A DNA stretch of 39,399 nucleotides, taken from contig CAMYWN010000003.1 in assembly GCA_947302765.1 (NCBI GenBank), positions 1 through 39,399 of the forward strand, read 5' to 3'. A program made the position numbers and the translations under genes. Positions 6,239-15,273 of this stretch are shown here, piece after piece. Under the pieces are notes generated by a model. It saw only the letters and a list, made by a program, of their open reading frames with translations. It was not told the origin of the DNA and did no database searches. The stretch comes from an uncultured Candidatus Saccharibacteria bacterium (GTDB taxonomy: Bacteria > Patescibacteriota > Saccharimonadia > Saccharimonadales > Saccharimonadaceae). The stretch's first letter is position 1. Every line of letters begins with the position of its first letter.

Positions 6239-6772
6239 TTAACGGGTGTATTTCTCGTTGAGATCAGAATAGTCGTAGAGCTCGTTACCATTGAACCAAA
6301 GGTCAATTTCTTGCTTGGCTTCTTCGAGAGAACCAGATGCGTGAACGAGGTTTGGTACACCAACACCTTTGGCATCCGAATAACCAAACGACATGTGAGA
6401 GAAATCACCACGGATAGTGCCCATCTCTGCTGCCTTTGGCTCGGTCGGGCCAACGATTTTGCGCACGAGCGGCTGCGCCTCGACACCTTCTAGAACCATA
6501 GCAATGACTGGCCCCGTCATCATGTACTCAACATTGTAGCGGAATGCCTGCTCACCACGGCGAGTAATCATCTTGCCAATATCTTCGTAGTGCTGACGAT
6601 AGAGATGCTCGTCTGGCATAACCATCTTCATGCCAACGATTTTAAGCCCAACGCGTTCGAAGCGCTGAATGATTTCACCAACAATACCGCGCTGAACAGC
6701 ATCTGGCTTCAATACTACTAGACTTCTCTGGATAAAGTCTTGTGTTTTTGCTTTAGTTTCTTCTTTAGCCAT
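6239..6772 (-). CDS. ndk: Nucleoside diphosphate kinase
   Basis: 177 aa, longer than the usual 140 or so. It makes NTPs from NDPs through a phosphohistidine. The N-terminal VVLKPDAVQRG (Lys22), the GTIRGDF loop and NLVHASGSLEEA with catalytic His144 are all present. The usual H-G-S-D-S motif reads H-A-S-G-S here, so the conserved Asp is Gly. An extra segment around residues 65-85 (TRRGEQAFRYNVEYM) accounts for part of the length. The ATG at 6772 has AAAAGGAG upstream; an in-frame ATG 30 bp earlier lacks a site. TATAAT at 6791-6796 (minus strand) is the likely -10. Confidence 0.92.
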   Translation of the reverse strand: MAKEETKAKTQDFIQRSLVVLKPDAVQRGIVGEIIQRFERVGLKIVGMKMVMPDEHLYRQHYEDIGKMITRRGEQAFRYNVEYMMTGPVIAMVLEGVEAQPLVRKIVGPTEPKAAEMGTIRGDFSHMSFGYSDAKGVGVPNLVHASGSLEEAKQEIDLWFNGNELYDYSDLNEKYTR

Positions 6773-6858
6773 AAAAAACTCCTTTTTGGTATTATACCAC
6801 ATATAAATATCTGGTACTTAATCTTAGTTCGAACATAATAATGATACGCAATCTGATT

Positions 6859-9800
6859 TTATTGACTTGGAACTGTTGCGATTGTCTGTGGAGAGTTAAT
6901 GATGATTTCAATACCAGAGACTTTGCGCGGACCGGAAGCGCGCGCATTTTCACCGCCAAACTCGATGTAGTGGTCGCCAAAACCAGATTCTGGCACCGTG
7001 ACGGTTTTGTCTCTAATATCTTCAAAGCCGTCCCCCGAGCCAATCCTTCTAGATAGTTCCATGGCGTCAACGCTGGCACTGCAACTATTAATGGAAGAAT
7101 CTGGGAGAATGACTGAGATAGGGACTTTCGGAAACCCACTCTTAAGCTCGTGAGCTTTTTTCAGTATGGTTTCTATATGGGCCATCATAATGTCACTATT
7201 CTTCATCCCATAGATTCGGTCCATGACGAAGCTTAGTCTTTTATTCGCGCCGTTTTCATCTTCTGATGGTACAAAATACACGATTTCGTCCGCCACACTA
7301 CTCCCACGACTGGCGCTTTCGCTAGAACACATATAGAATATATTCCCGTCTCCTAAGGTTAGATTAGTATCATTATTGATACCTTTAGTTTTGCAGCTGA
7401 GACATGCTCGCATGTTTTCAATGATTGTAGTCATCTCATTTGTGCAGGTAGTAGTAATGACGGATTGGTTGGCTTCATTCGAGATAATTTTGTCAATCTC
7501 CTTAATCTGATTGAGAGTGCTTGGGTGGACTCCATTTTTCTTCATCGTGTTGTAGTTTTCAACAACCTTGCCGTATATACTGTCGAGCTCTGTTAGCTTT
7601 TTACGAATGGAGCCTAAATATTCTCCGAGAGTGTTTGTCTCATTTTCCGTAAGCTCGTTGGCCTTTTTTACCATTAAGTTTTCAAGGAAGTCTAAGTCCT
7701 CCCCTAGAGCCATAACACCCGATTGGGGTTTCGGCGCTTCGCCTAGTTTCTCTAGAATTTGAACCACATTATCTGGCGGGTTAAGCATCCTTTGAAGTTC
7801 CTTGATGGAATCCACGACACCGTAACTGTCTATACTTTCCAGAATTCTAAATGGGACTTGGATAGTTTTCATATCAGTTTGGAAATACTGTTTGATGTTA
7901 TTCGTATTAACCTCTAAATCATTATCTTTGAGGATTTGCTCTACCCTGCCCATAATTAATTGCCCTTCATCAGTGAGCGGTATATCTTTACCCATCATCC
8001 TCTGTTGTATTGTGCCAATAATTTTATTAAACTCCTTCTGAGATGGCAATTCCCTCAATAACTCTACTCTCTGCCTGTCAATTCCTTCTGGGTAGAGGTC
8101 CGGGTCAATAAGTTCTTCCATATTACCCCTAAGATTTTGCAATCTTAGATCAACCGTCTGTATGTTGCCAAATCTCATTGAGACCGTCTCATTTTGTAAG
8201 GCACGCCTAAACTCGATAAGTCTCTCTGGGTTATCTATCCTAGTACTCTCTAGCGTGATTGGGTTGTTCCTACGACTCTGTTCGACAGCTTGCTCGACAC
8301 CAAAACTGGATACAATATCTAGATAATTAGACGGTGAGACGTCCTCGCCACTGCGTAATTTTTTCCAGGCGGTTTGATCCCTATCGAGTTGAAGCGCTAG
8401 GTAGAACCCTAGGATGTCCTTTTTTTGCTGGTTTGGCTGGGCGAGATTACCTAAATAGAGCGTCATATCACCTACAACCCTGGCGTCTGCCTTACTTAAC
8501 TCACTAGGAATTGCTTCTGGGCGAATACTAAATTTTGTTTTGAACAGCTCGGATATTTCACTGAAAATATTTTCTTTAACTCTCTCAATTCCTTTTCGTC
8601 TTTTTTCCATTGAAACCTCTTTGCAGTTAAACGGCAATAACGCGGTGTGTAGTTGGTTTTTTAGATTGTCGATATCGGAGGGATTATACTTTATAGTAGT
8701 ATAACCTTCTCCAATACCGTTGCTATGATCTTCGTATTCACGTAGGAGGGCCAATTTGGCACGATAAAGTGGATAAATCTCGCCAGTAAAAGCTTTAAAT
8801 TCTTCTTTACTAAGGTTGTTAACAAACAGTTGGGTAAATTCCCGGAAAAGCTCTGGGCTTGCATTAATAATCTCGGCAGAGGTTGCATAAAAATTAGATT
8901 TTTCTTGGTTGTCCCATCGGTATTTCTGCATCATCCCCTCGATAGTGGCTACATTAGTAATTAGCTCGTTCCTCCAGTCGTCATCCTTTTTTGCTTCTTG
9001 CATGGAATTACCGAGTGCACCAGCATAGTCTAAGAAAGCTTCAATCTGAGTGAGTGGCCCTGCGCCACCTTTAGAATGCATATAATCGGCCATAGCCGTC
9101 AATACGTTCGGAAATTGCATACTATTGCCGTTTTTTAGATACTCCCCATATAAGCTCCTTAATTTCGCCAAACTCAAATCCTTTACATCGTTACCATCAA
9201 AGGCTTCCTTGATCAAGAGATCGTCTTCAGATGAATCACTCCAGTCGTCTGCGTCTTTATTAATGAACCGCGTTAATGCCTGTATGACATTAGATTCGTC
9301 TATGGTCCTCTTCTCGCCGGCAAACACTTTCCCGGCGGCACCATTAATAAAGGCCATTGTTGCTTCGTCGAAACCCATTGATTTTCTAGTTTCTTCATCT
9401 TGGCGAGCGAGTAACGAGAAGTTCTTAACCGCGAAACTATCCTGCCAAAACTCTGGTTTGGGGCCGTTGGGCGTAAAATATCTATCTATAGCCTCACGTA
9501 CCCTGTCATCTGTTTTCGCCTTCTCCAAAATAATTGAGCCTTCTATCTTTTTGTATTGATCAAGAAAAGTATTGATTGTTTCATCGAACCCTATAACGTT
9601 TGCCCTAAAGAGGCGGTCTTGTTTTGCTAATAATAAAAAATCACCGGCCTCTAAACATAGCTGCCAGAATTCAGGTTTGGGCAACCCGCTAGCCTTATCA
9701 AAAAGCGAAACGATATTGTTGGATCGATCGAACCAGGGTGCCGTTGACTCTTCGGCAAGATTTAGAATGCTGTCCAAGAGGGCGTCGGACGCTTCACTGA

Positions 9801-11850
9801 TACCTTGTCTCCTTCTTTGTTCTTTACTAAGCTCAGAGGCGTCCAGGATGAAGTAATTAAAACTCTCTTCTTTTTTGGGATTCTTCGCATTGATATATGC
9901 TGTTAGAAGGTTGCCCGACACATCATCAAGGCCCATCTTATTTCTGATATCTTCGTCTTGTTTTATAAGAAAGGCTATGTCGCCGGCGTCAAATGATGTC
10001 TGCCAGAATTCTGGTTTAGGGCCGCTGACATCAAAATACTTGGAAATGATTTCTCGTCTCTCCTCTTGGGTGCGTGTCTCTTTAACTATCCCGGAGCTCG
10101 ACACGACGTCATACGTCTGTAAAAAACCGTTCGTCGCATCGTCAAAGCCTGTCTCCTCTTTATCTTGAGTTGCCAGAAAATTGTAATCTCCTTCCCGTAG
10201 TGCATATTGATAAAATTCAGGTTTGAGGTTGCCGGATTCGTCGAAAAACTGCCAATACCGTAATTGGACATTGTTATAAAAGCTCGTACTCATAGCTTCG
10301 CTACCTTGGTTTATGAAGGCTAACGCCTTATTTTGCATCTTTTCAAACAAAGAGATTCTCTTTTTTTCATGCTCGCTAAGAATAGAATGTGGTGGACTAG
10401 TGGAAGGATTTCGAGCTACACGGTGATACCAATAATTGTTCGGTTCTCCTTGATTATCAAAGAAATCAGAATATTCTTGACCTTTATATAGTTCTAAACG
10501 ATCTTTCTCCGTAAAGTCATTCTTAGAGGCTTTTCTAATGGTGTCATTTTTAGAAATAGATTCGGGATAATTGTCGAATGATTCGCGTCGTCTCATGTCT
10601 TCTAAAATATCACGATTGGACGCGAGTATTAAGAACGGAGCGGGTGGGCGCTCGGAATGCATGGTTTTGTTTTTCATTTGATGTTCTATCTCCCCCATAA
10701 TCGTTTCCTGGATGGCTGTTTGCTTTAGCGCCTCTTGGAATTCATGGCTCTGAGCCCAGGATTCGACTTCTGCCACTGCAACCCTATAATCGTCCTCCAT
10801 GTGGATTCTGGAAAAAAGGCGCATGACCGATTCATCGGAAAAGTTTAGTTTTTCCAGCTGTTTTTGGAAGTTACCCCGGAGTAGTACTTCAAGTTTGTTC
10901 TCCCCCGACTCTACTAAGGCTTGGCTCCAATACTTTATGTCGGGGCTGTTGCCTTCTGGCACAATATGTGCTTTTGAGGCGATATCCATAATACTAAAAC
11001 CGGATTCTCCGGCGGACTGAGGGTTGTTAAGCATGTCCCCAATTATTCTTTCGTATTCTTGTCCGTCAAATAAGTTATTTTGGATGAGAAACTCCGTTCC
11101 GGCAGATATTGTAGCTACTGACTTTTCGTCATGATACTGGCCCCAACGTTGATCTTTCAACAAGCATACCCCTGACTGTTTGAGAACCTTAAGATCGGAG
11201 ATCTTCTTCCTATCATACGGCTCATTACTAATAATTGCGTGTATTTCTGAATCTAGGTCGTATATATATCTTTTATTATTAATGAAGTTCTTCTGGAATT
11301 TTTCTGCACCCTCTTTAGTCTGGGACATTGTTTGATAAATTTCAGAAAGCTTGCCGTCACCTATACGTTCAGGAGATCCCACCATGCCAGAATAAAAGTC
11401 TTCGTTCTCAAGCACTATCGACACGGGCATGTCGTATTTTTTAATGAATCTCCACGCATTCCCGTAGTACGTTCCACGGAGACCGCCTATATTATAACTA
11501 GGTTGGGAAGCTTTGCACAGCTCTTCGGCAAATTTGCGGGACCATAAGCCTTCACTCTTTTTCTTAAATTCTTCTACTATTCGTTGCTGTTGTTCTGATA
11601 ATTCTGATTCATAGCCGAGAATAGTGGGTTCACTTACTAGGGCATCTTTGTTATTAGTAAAGAACTCTAAAGCCTCTTTGCGACGAGCGTTTAGAACTGG
11701 CTGCTGCAATTGCTCGATTGTCTTATCCTTTACCAATCCAGCAAGAGTGATTGCCTTATTCCCGAACTGACCGGCGAGAGCCGCAACAGAGCTCCATGGA
11801 CTGTTGTCTGATTGGCTTTTACTATTAACTTCTTCACCTCCATTTGCCAT
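6859..11850 (-). CDS. Giant uncharacterised protein, 1663 aa, with repeated PEFWQ motifs
   Basis: I do not recognise this family. No signal peptide or membrane helix is evident, so it may be cytoplasmic or exported by an unusual route. In the middle four degenerate repeats centred on residues about 541, 610, 723 and 797 share the pattern K-P-E-F-W/Y-Q ... GD..LLakQDe ... GfDdat..F. Near residue 1480 a Cys cluster (RACLSCKTKG, then NNDTNLTLGDGN and a further Cys) could bind metal or be an active site. The last 100 residues include IEFGGENARASG and IEIIINSPQTI strands. The ATG at 11850 is 6 bp after TATAAT with no Shine-Dalgarno. It is transcribed divergently from the Xer recombinase gene. Confidence 0.85.
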   Translation of the reverse strand: MANGGEEVNSKSQSDNSPWSSVAALAGQFGNKAITLAGLVKDKTIEQLQQPVLNARRKEALEFFTNNKDALVSEPTILGYESELSEQQQRIVEEFKKKSEGLWSRKFAEELCKASQPSYNIGGLRGTYYGNAWRFIKKYDMPVSIVLENEDFYSGMVGSPERIGDGKLSEIYQTMSQTKEGAEKFQKNFINNKRYIYDLDSEIHAIISNEPYDRKKISDLKVLKQSGVCLLKDQRWGQYHDEKSVATISAGTEFLIQNNLFDGQEYERIIGDMLNNPQSAGESGFSIMDIASKAHIVPEGNSPDIKYWSQALVESGENKLEVLLRGNFQKQLEKLNFSDESVMRLFSRIHMEDDYRVAVAEVESWAQSHEFQEALKQTAIQETIMGEIEHQMKNKTMHSERPPAPFLILASNRDILEDMRRRESFDNYPESISKNDTIRKASKNDFTEKDRLELYKGQEYSDFFDNQGEPNNYWYHRVARNPSTSPPHSILSEHEKKRISLFEKMQNKALAFINQGSEAMSTSFYNNVQLRYWQFFDESGNLKPEFYQYALREGDYNFLATQDKEETGFDDATNGFLQTYDVVSSSGIVKETRTQEERREIISKYFDVSGPKPEFWQTSFDAGDIAFLIKQDEDIRNKMGLDDVSGNLLTAYINAKNPKKEESFNYFILDASELSKEQRRRQGISEASDALLDSILNLAEESTAPWFDRSNNIVSLFDKASGLPKPEFWQLCLEAGDFLLLAKQDRLFRANVIGFDETINTFLDQYKKIEGSIILEKAKTDDRVREAIDRYFTPNGPKPEFWQDSFAVKNFSLLARQDEETRKSMGFDEATMAFINGAAGKVFAGEKRTIDESNVIQALTRFINKDADDWSDSSEDDLLIKEAFDGNDVKDLSLAKLRSLYGEYLKNGNSMQFPNVLTAMADYMHSKGGAGPLTQIEAFLDYAGALGNSMQEAKKDDDWRNELITNVATIEGMMQKYRWDNQEKSNFYATSAEIINASPELFREFTQLFVNNLSKEEFKAFTGEIYPLYRAKLALLREYEDHSNGIGEGYTTIKYNPSDIDNLKNQLHTALLPFNCKEVSMEKRRKGIERVKENIFSEISELFKTKFSIRPEAIPSELSKADARVVGDMTLYLGNLAQPNQQKKDILGFYLALQLDRDQTAWKKLRSGEDVSPSNYLDIVSSFGVEQAVEQSRRNNPITLESTRIDNPERLIEFRRALQNETVSMRFGNIQTVDLRLQNLRGNMEELIDPDLYPEGIDRQRVELLRELPSQKEFNKIIGTIQQRMMGKDIPLTDEGQLIMGRVEQILKDNDLEVNTNNIKQYFQTDMKTIQVPFRILESIDSYGVVDSIKELQRMLNPPDNVVQILEKLGEAPKPQSGVMALGEDLDFLENLMVKKANELTENETNTLGEYLGSIRKKLTELDSIYGKVVENYNTMKKNGVHPSTLNQIKEIDKIISNEANQSVITTTCTNEMTTIIENMRACLSCKTKGINNDTNLTLGDGNIFYMCSSESASRGSSVADEIVYFVPSEDENGANKRLSFVMDRIYGMKNSDIMMAHIETILKKAHELKSGFPKVPISVILPDSSINSCSASVDAMELSRRIGSGDGFEDIRDKTVTVPESGFGDHYIEFGGENARASGPRKVSGIEIIINSPQTIATVPSQ

Positions 11851-11856
11851 AAGCTT

Positions 11857-11880
11857 ATTATACTACAAATTTGTTATAAT
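11857..11880. promoter_or_regulatory. Overlapping divergent promoters around a perfect palindrome
   Basis: TATAAT boxes at 11857-11862 (minus) and 11875-11880 (plus) face outward, each 6 bp from an ATG. Between them is the perfect palindrome ACAAATTTGT (11865-11874). With so little space each promoter's -35 region overlaps the other's -10, so the two genes may be expressed alternately or share a regulator. Confidence 0.6.
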
Positions 11881-11886
11881 ATAGAT

Positions 11887-12825
11887 ATGGACATCTACGA
11901 GCTGATTAATGATTTTTTGGAGCATCTTGAAGTTGAGGCGGGACGGAGCAAGAAGACGGTTGAGAATTATCGGCTGTATCTAGAGAGGTTCGTAGAAATC
12001 GCGCTAGACGTAAGTGGCAAGAATGAGATTCGGCCACAAGACATCACAAAGGAACTACTTAGAAAGTATCGCATTAAGCTAAACCGCTACGGGTCTGAGA
12101 ACGGTAATGATGACTTGAAGACCATCACGCAGGCGTATCATCTGATTGCGCTGAGAGGTTTCCTAAAATATCTAGCGCGACGCGATATTAAATCACTGGA
12201 TCCTTCCCTAGTGGATTTGCCACACGTAATTCGCAAACAGGTAACATTCTTACACTACGACGAGGTGGAGGATATGCTCGAACAAATAGATACATCCACT
12301 GAATCAGGGCTACGAGATAGGGCGATTATTGAGCTTCTGTACTCTGGAGGCTTACGCGTATCAGAGTTAGTGGGGCTGAACCGCGATTCGATTAACCTGG
12401 AAAGACGTGAATTTATGGTGCGCGGGAAAGGCTCTAAGGATAGGCCGATATTTATCTCGCAGTCGGCGGCGGACAGAGTGCGAGATTATTTGGATGCGCG
12501 GACCGATTCCCTGCCGGCTTTGTTTCTTAATAACTCAAGAAACCTGCAGACGGCTGACACTTCGGGTAATTATCGGCGGATGACGACGCGCTCGGTAGAA
12601 CGAATTGTAGAGAAATATGCCAGGCTGGCCGGTATCACAAAACATGTCTCCCCGCATACATTAAGGCATTCATTTGCGACGGATTTACTGATGAACGGAG
12701 CGGATATCAGAGCGGTACAGTCGATGCTGGGGCATGCAGATATTTCGACAACGCAAATTTACACACACGTAACAGATGTACATCTCAAGGAAATACACGA
12801 TAAATTTCATTCAGAGACTAAATAG
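11887..12825 (+). CDS. xerC: Tyrosine recombinase XerC/XerD family
   Basis: 312 aa, typical Xer length. An N-terminal SAM-like core-binding domain (about 1-105) precedes the catalytic domain. All active-site residues are visible: Arg157 in GGLRVSE, Lys184 in KGSKDR, His257 and Arg260 in HTLRHS, His283 in LGHADI, and nucleophile Tyr292 in IYTHV. It probably resolves chromosome dimers at a dif site together with FtsK, which is also in this window. The ATG at 11887 is 6 bp after TATAAT without a Shine-Dalgarno. Integron-integrase inserts are absent. Whether it acts as a single Xer or has a partner cannot be told here. Confidence 0.92.
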   Translation: MDIYELINDFLEHLEVEAGRSKKTVENYRLYLERFVEIALDVSGKNEIRPQDITKELLRKYRIKLNRYGSENGNDDLKTITQAYHLIALRGFLKYLARRDIKSLDPSLVDLPHVIRKQVTFLHYDEVEDMLEQIDTSTESGLRDRAIIELLYSGGLRVSELVGLNRDSINLERREFMVRGKGSKDRPIFISQSAADRVRDYLDARTDSLPALFLNNSRNLQTADTSGNYRRMTTRSVERIVEKYARLAGITKHVSPHTLRHSFATDLLMNGADIRAVQSMLGHADISTTQIYTHVTDVHLKEIHDKFHSETK

Positions 12826-12863
12826 AACGAACGTAATAAGCAAAGGCGAACTGGGCTTTACTT

Positions 12864-13622
12864 CTATTGTTTAGATTTGCCTAGAAGACGGATAACGGTG
12901 GAGATAGTAGAAGGATGGTCGCTGTTTGACGTATCCCAGCAAGCGTGAATATAGAAATCATAGAAAGCTTGGGGCTTGTCATTATTAGCTGAGATTACCT
13001 TAGCGCCCGAATCCTTAACCGCGACGACGTAGAGACCTTCAGCTTTTACGGTATTGTTTTCTTTGTAGACGCGAGGATAAGTGATAGCCTGCGAGAAACT
13101 TGGGTTGACATTAGAAGAGTCGGGACCACCAGTGTCGGATTTGGCGCTGATTAATGGGGTTAGTGAGCTAGATGACGCGCTAGGACCTGATGGGCTAAGT
13201 GAATCGAAAGTATCAGATGACGCTTGCGTAATAAACTCCCCTAGGGTAGAGGTGTCGATGATGAAAGCGTTTTGCCCAGAGATATTATTAGTGTTTTCGG
13301 TGTCATATAACTCGCTGCAACTTGAAGGGGCGAAGTTGGTGATGGTGTTTTTTACAACATCCGACCTATTCGCATTATCGGCCTTATTAAGTATTTCATT
13401 CCAAAGATCGTTGAAGCCAGGTTTATTGGCGGAGGCGGAAGTTTGGATGAAGCGGAGTGCCTCGGCCTGGGCGTCAATCTCGGCGCGGGCTAGAGTGGTT
13501 TCTAGTGCGGTCTGAGCATTGGTAGTACCGCTGCTCATAGTAGCGACGACGGCAACCGCGATCATAGAAAAAATACCAACTGCTAGAGTCACTTCTATGA
13601 GCGTATCGCCTCTTTTTACCAT
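12864..13622 (-). CDS. Type IV pilin-like protein (minor pilin)
   Basis: 252 aa. The N-terminus MVKRGDTLIEVTLAVGIFSM is a class III-like prepilin signal: cleavage would follow Gly5, with Glu5 of the mature protein present and a hydrophobic helix after it. The usual Phe after the cleavage site is Asp here (G-D-T-L instead of G-F-T-L). The rest is a Ser/Asn-rich globular domain with cysteines in SSCSELY and HACWDTS that could form a disulfide. Size and helix suggest a PilV/PilW-like minor or priming pilin. The ATG lies 6 bp after TATAAT (13629-13634). It is convergent with the recombinase gene, 38 bp apart. Confidence 0.82.
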   Translation of the reverse strand: MVKRGDTLIEVTLAVGIFSMIAVAVVATMSSGTTNAQTALETTLARAEIDAQAEALRFIQTSASANKPGFNDLWNEILNKADNANRSDVVKNTITNFAPSSCSELYDTENTNNISGQNAFIIDTSTLGEFITQASSDTFDSLSPSGPSASSSSLTPLISAKSDTGGPDSSNVNPSFSQAITYPRVYKENNTVKAEGLYVVAVKDSGAKVISANNDKPQAFYDFYIHACWDTSNSDHPSTISTVIRLLGKSKQ

Positions 13623-13682
13623 AAGTTTATTATAACATAGTGTTTTGTAGTTTGCGTGAAATAGTGCAATATGGCGACGTTA

Positions 13683-14492
13683 TTATTTAAGTAGACCAAG
13701 AAGGGGCCCGGCCATAACATAGACCACAACGAAACCAATGACTAGATATGGACCAAGGTGGATTTGGTGAGCAGCTTTAAGCTTTAGTTGCGGTAGCGCG
13801 ACGACGCAAGCGACAAGGTTAGACACAAACAGGGCGTTGAGGGCGAGCCAAGGGTGCGCAAGGACGATAGCAATAGCGGTCGCAAGAAGCCAGTCGCCGT
13901 CGCCGACCCACTTGCCTTTTGATATCAAATACAGAACGAGGTAGAGCCCGCCTAGGATAAGGACCGAAAATAACGCATCAGTGATACTGGTCCAAGAAAA
14001 AGGCGTAAGGGCAGAGGTGGGGATTATTCGAATAATACAATAAACTACCGCCAGGCCGATAGCAAAGAATAAGCCTAAAGTTGGCAATTCGCCATAAAGG
14101 CCGTCATAGATAGCGAGAAAGCCAACAACAGTCGTAAATACAAGGACCATAACAAAGGCGAGCCACTCCATAGGAGTATGCGTCGTAACGTTTATAGTTG
14201 TACTGAGACAGCAAAAGGCGAGACCAAGACATAGCTCGGATAGAATTTCGGCGCAGCCGATACGATGATGACAGTGCCGACATTTTCCTCCAAGCATCAA
14301 CCAAGAAATAATCGGAAGATTGTCATACCACTTGAGCTGACGATAGCATGATAAGCAAACCGAGCGAGCACCAAGGTGCTTAGTGGTTTTTGACTTAACG
14401 GTTTTTAGATGAAGGCGGCGAGCTTGACAACACAAAAATGAGCCTAGACATGCGCCAATAACAAATAGCATAATAGCAAACAGGATTTGCAT
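13683..14492 (-). CDS. pilD: Prepilin peptidase (type IV leader peptidase, A24 family)
   Basis: 269 aa, polytopic. The N-terminal GSFLCCQARR stretch is followed by two CxxC pairs (CLSCYRQLKWYD and CRHCHHRI) that would bind zinc. The catalytic aspartates are in YDGLYGELPT and in GDGDWLL, as in A24 aspartic proteases. It cleaves the short signals of the pilins encoded on both sides and normally N-methylates them. The ATG is 6 bp after TAAAAT (14499-14504). It lies 60 bp downstream of the minor-pilin promoter and divergent from the first major-pilin gene. Confidence 0.92.
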   Translation of the reverse strand: MQILFAIMLFVIGACLGSFLCCQARRLHLKTVKSKTTKHLGARSVCLSCYRQLKWYDNLPIISWLMLGGKCRHCHHRIGCAEILSELCLGLAFCCLSTTINVTTHTPMEWLAFVMVLVFTTVVGFLAIYDGLYGELPTLGLFFAIGLAVVYCIIRIIPTSALTPFSWTSITDALFSVLILGGLYLVLYLISKGKWVGDGDWLLATAIAIVLAHPWLALNALFVSNLVACVVALPQLKLKAAHQIHLGPYLVIGFVVVYVMAGPLLGLLK

Positions 14493-14629
14493 AAACTAAT
14501 TTTATCACATTGAGCTGGTCTCGAAAGACGACGCGCGAATCAAGGACGAAGAAGTGATAGCGTTTATATTTTTAGTTTACGGTATGTGTTTTGAGTGCGA
14601 CAGGCCTTGTTTTTGCAGGATAATTCGCT

Positions 14630-14635
14630 TATAAT
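14630..14635 (+). promoter_or_regulatory. -10 box of the pilin gene pair
   Basis: TATAAT with TTGTTT 17 bp upstream; about 25 nt of leader and a GGTAGGTGAG Shine-Dalgarno-like stretch before the ATG at 14667. The rest of 14493-14666 holds only this and the divergent pilD promoter. Confidence 0.55.
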
Positions 14636-14666
14636 AAAAAAAATAAGCATATAAAGGGTAGGTGAG

Positions 14667-15155
14667 ATGAGAAGAAAAAGTGGCTTTACAATAATTGAGG
14701 TTTCTCTCGTGCTTGCGATCGGCGGATTAATTTTGATGATGGTGTTTATAGCGTTACCGTCTTTGCAACGTGGCCAACGAGATGCGCAGAGGCGAGAAGA
14801 TGTAATATCGTTGATTGAGAACATCAAGAAATATCAGCAGAATAATCGGGGAGCTCTGCCTAGCGGAGAGTCGGGCGAGTTCACCCGCAATAATACACCT
14901 GGAGCAACGGGATGGCAGGATTTACTAAATAATTACCTTGGGGAAAACTTTAAGGACCCAAACGGGACGCCGTACACATTAAAGATTACCAATGATTTGG
15001 ATGAAACTACTGAATATAACAACAAGATTTTAATAGTAAAACAGGCAACCTGTAGTGGGAATAGTGATGGAAACAAAGTAAAGCAAGCTAACTCGCGGAA
15101 ACTTGCGGCGCTCTATGAGCTCGAGGTGGGCGGAACATTCTGCGCTAATACGTAA
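14667..15155 (+). CDS. pilA: Type IV pilin, copy 1
   Basis: 162 aa. A textbook prepilin: MRRKSG then FTIIEVSLVLAIGGLILMMV, with cleavage after Gly6, Phe at +1 and Glu at +5. The helix continues into RGQRDAQRREDVISLIENIKKYQ. The C-terminal domain has Cys in ATCSGNS and GGTFCANT, probably a disulfide closing the D-region. It is a paralogue of the next gene (shared AL-P-LQR-QRD-QRR pattern). One of the pair is likely the major fibre subunit. Unlike most first genes here it has an untranslated leader with a Shine-Dalgarno. Confidence 0.88.
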   Translation: MRRKSGFTIIEVSLVLAIGGLILMMVFIALPSLQRGQRDAQRREDVISLIENIKKYQQNNRGALPSGESGEFTRNNTPGATGWQDLLNNYLGENFKDPNGTPYTLKITNDLDETTEYNNKILIVKQATCSGNSDGNKVKQANSRKLAALYELEVGGTFCANT

Positions 15156-15171
15156 CCACCGCGAATGCCAT

Positions 15172-15203
15172 AAAAAAAACGCTTGCATTTTGGTGTTTTT
15201 TTG
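15172..15203 (+). terminator. Weak intrinsic terminator between the two pilin genes
   Basis: A run of A plus CGC pairs with GTG plus a run of T around a 10-nt loop. It could end some transcripts after the first pilin gene and so set the ratio of the two pilins. Confidence 0.5.
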
Positions 15204-15273
15204 TTATGATGAGATAAAGGTTATGCTACCAGTGGAAGTAGCATGGCGTAAACTAATAAAACGAAAGGATACT

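Noticed and set aside
6169-6273. Short plus-strand frame after the symmetric TATAAT of the brnTA operator
   Set aside because: About 34 codons, runs into the 3' end of ndk, and exists only because the palindrome is symmetric.
9125-10168. Plus-strand open frames of 94-144 codons opposite the giant gene
   Set aside because: They are antisense shadows that mirror its repeats, with no ribosome-binding sites or known motifs.
11887-12825. Xer recombinase as the integrase of the tRNA-linked elements
   Set aside because: It is far from both tRNAs, has an ordinary Xer layout, and the window also has FtsK; dimer resolution is the simpler reading. A link stays possible but unsupported.
15103-15273. 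Longer second pilin starting inside the first pilin gene
   Set aside because: It would add about 57 residues before the prepilin signal and crosses a terminator; 15274 has a ribosome-binding site.
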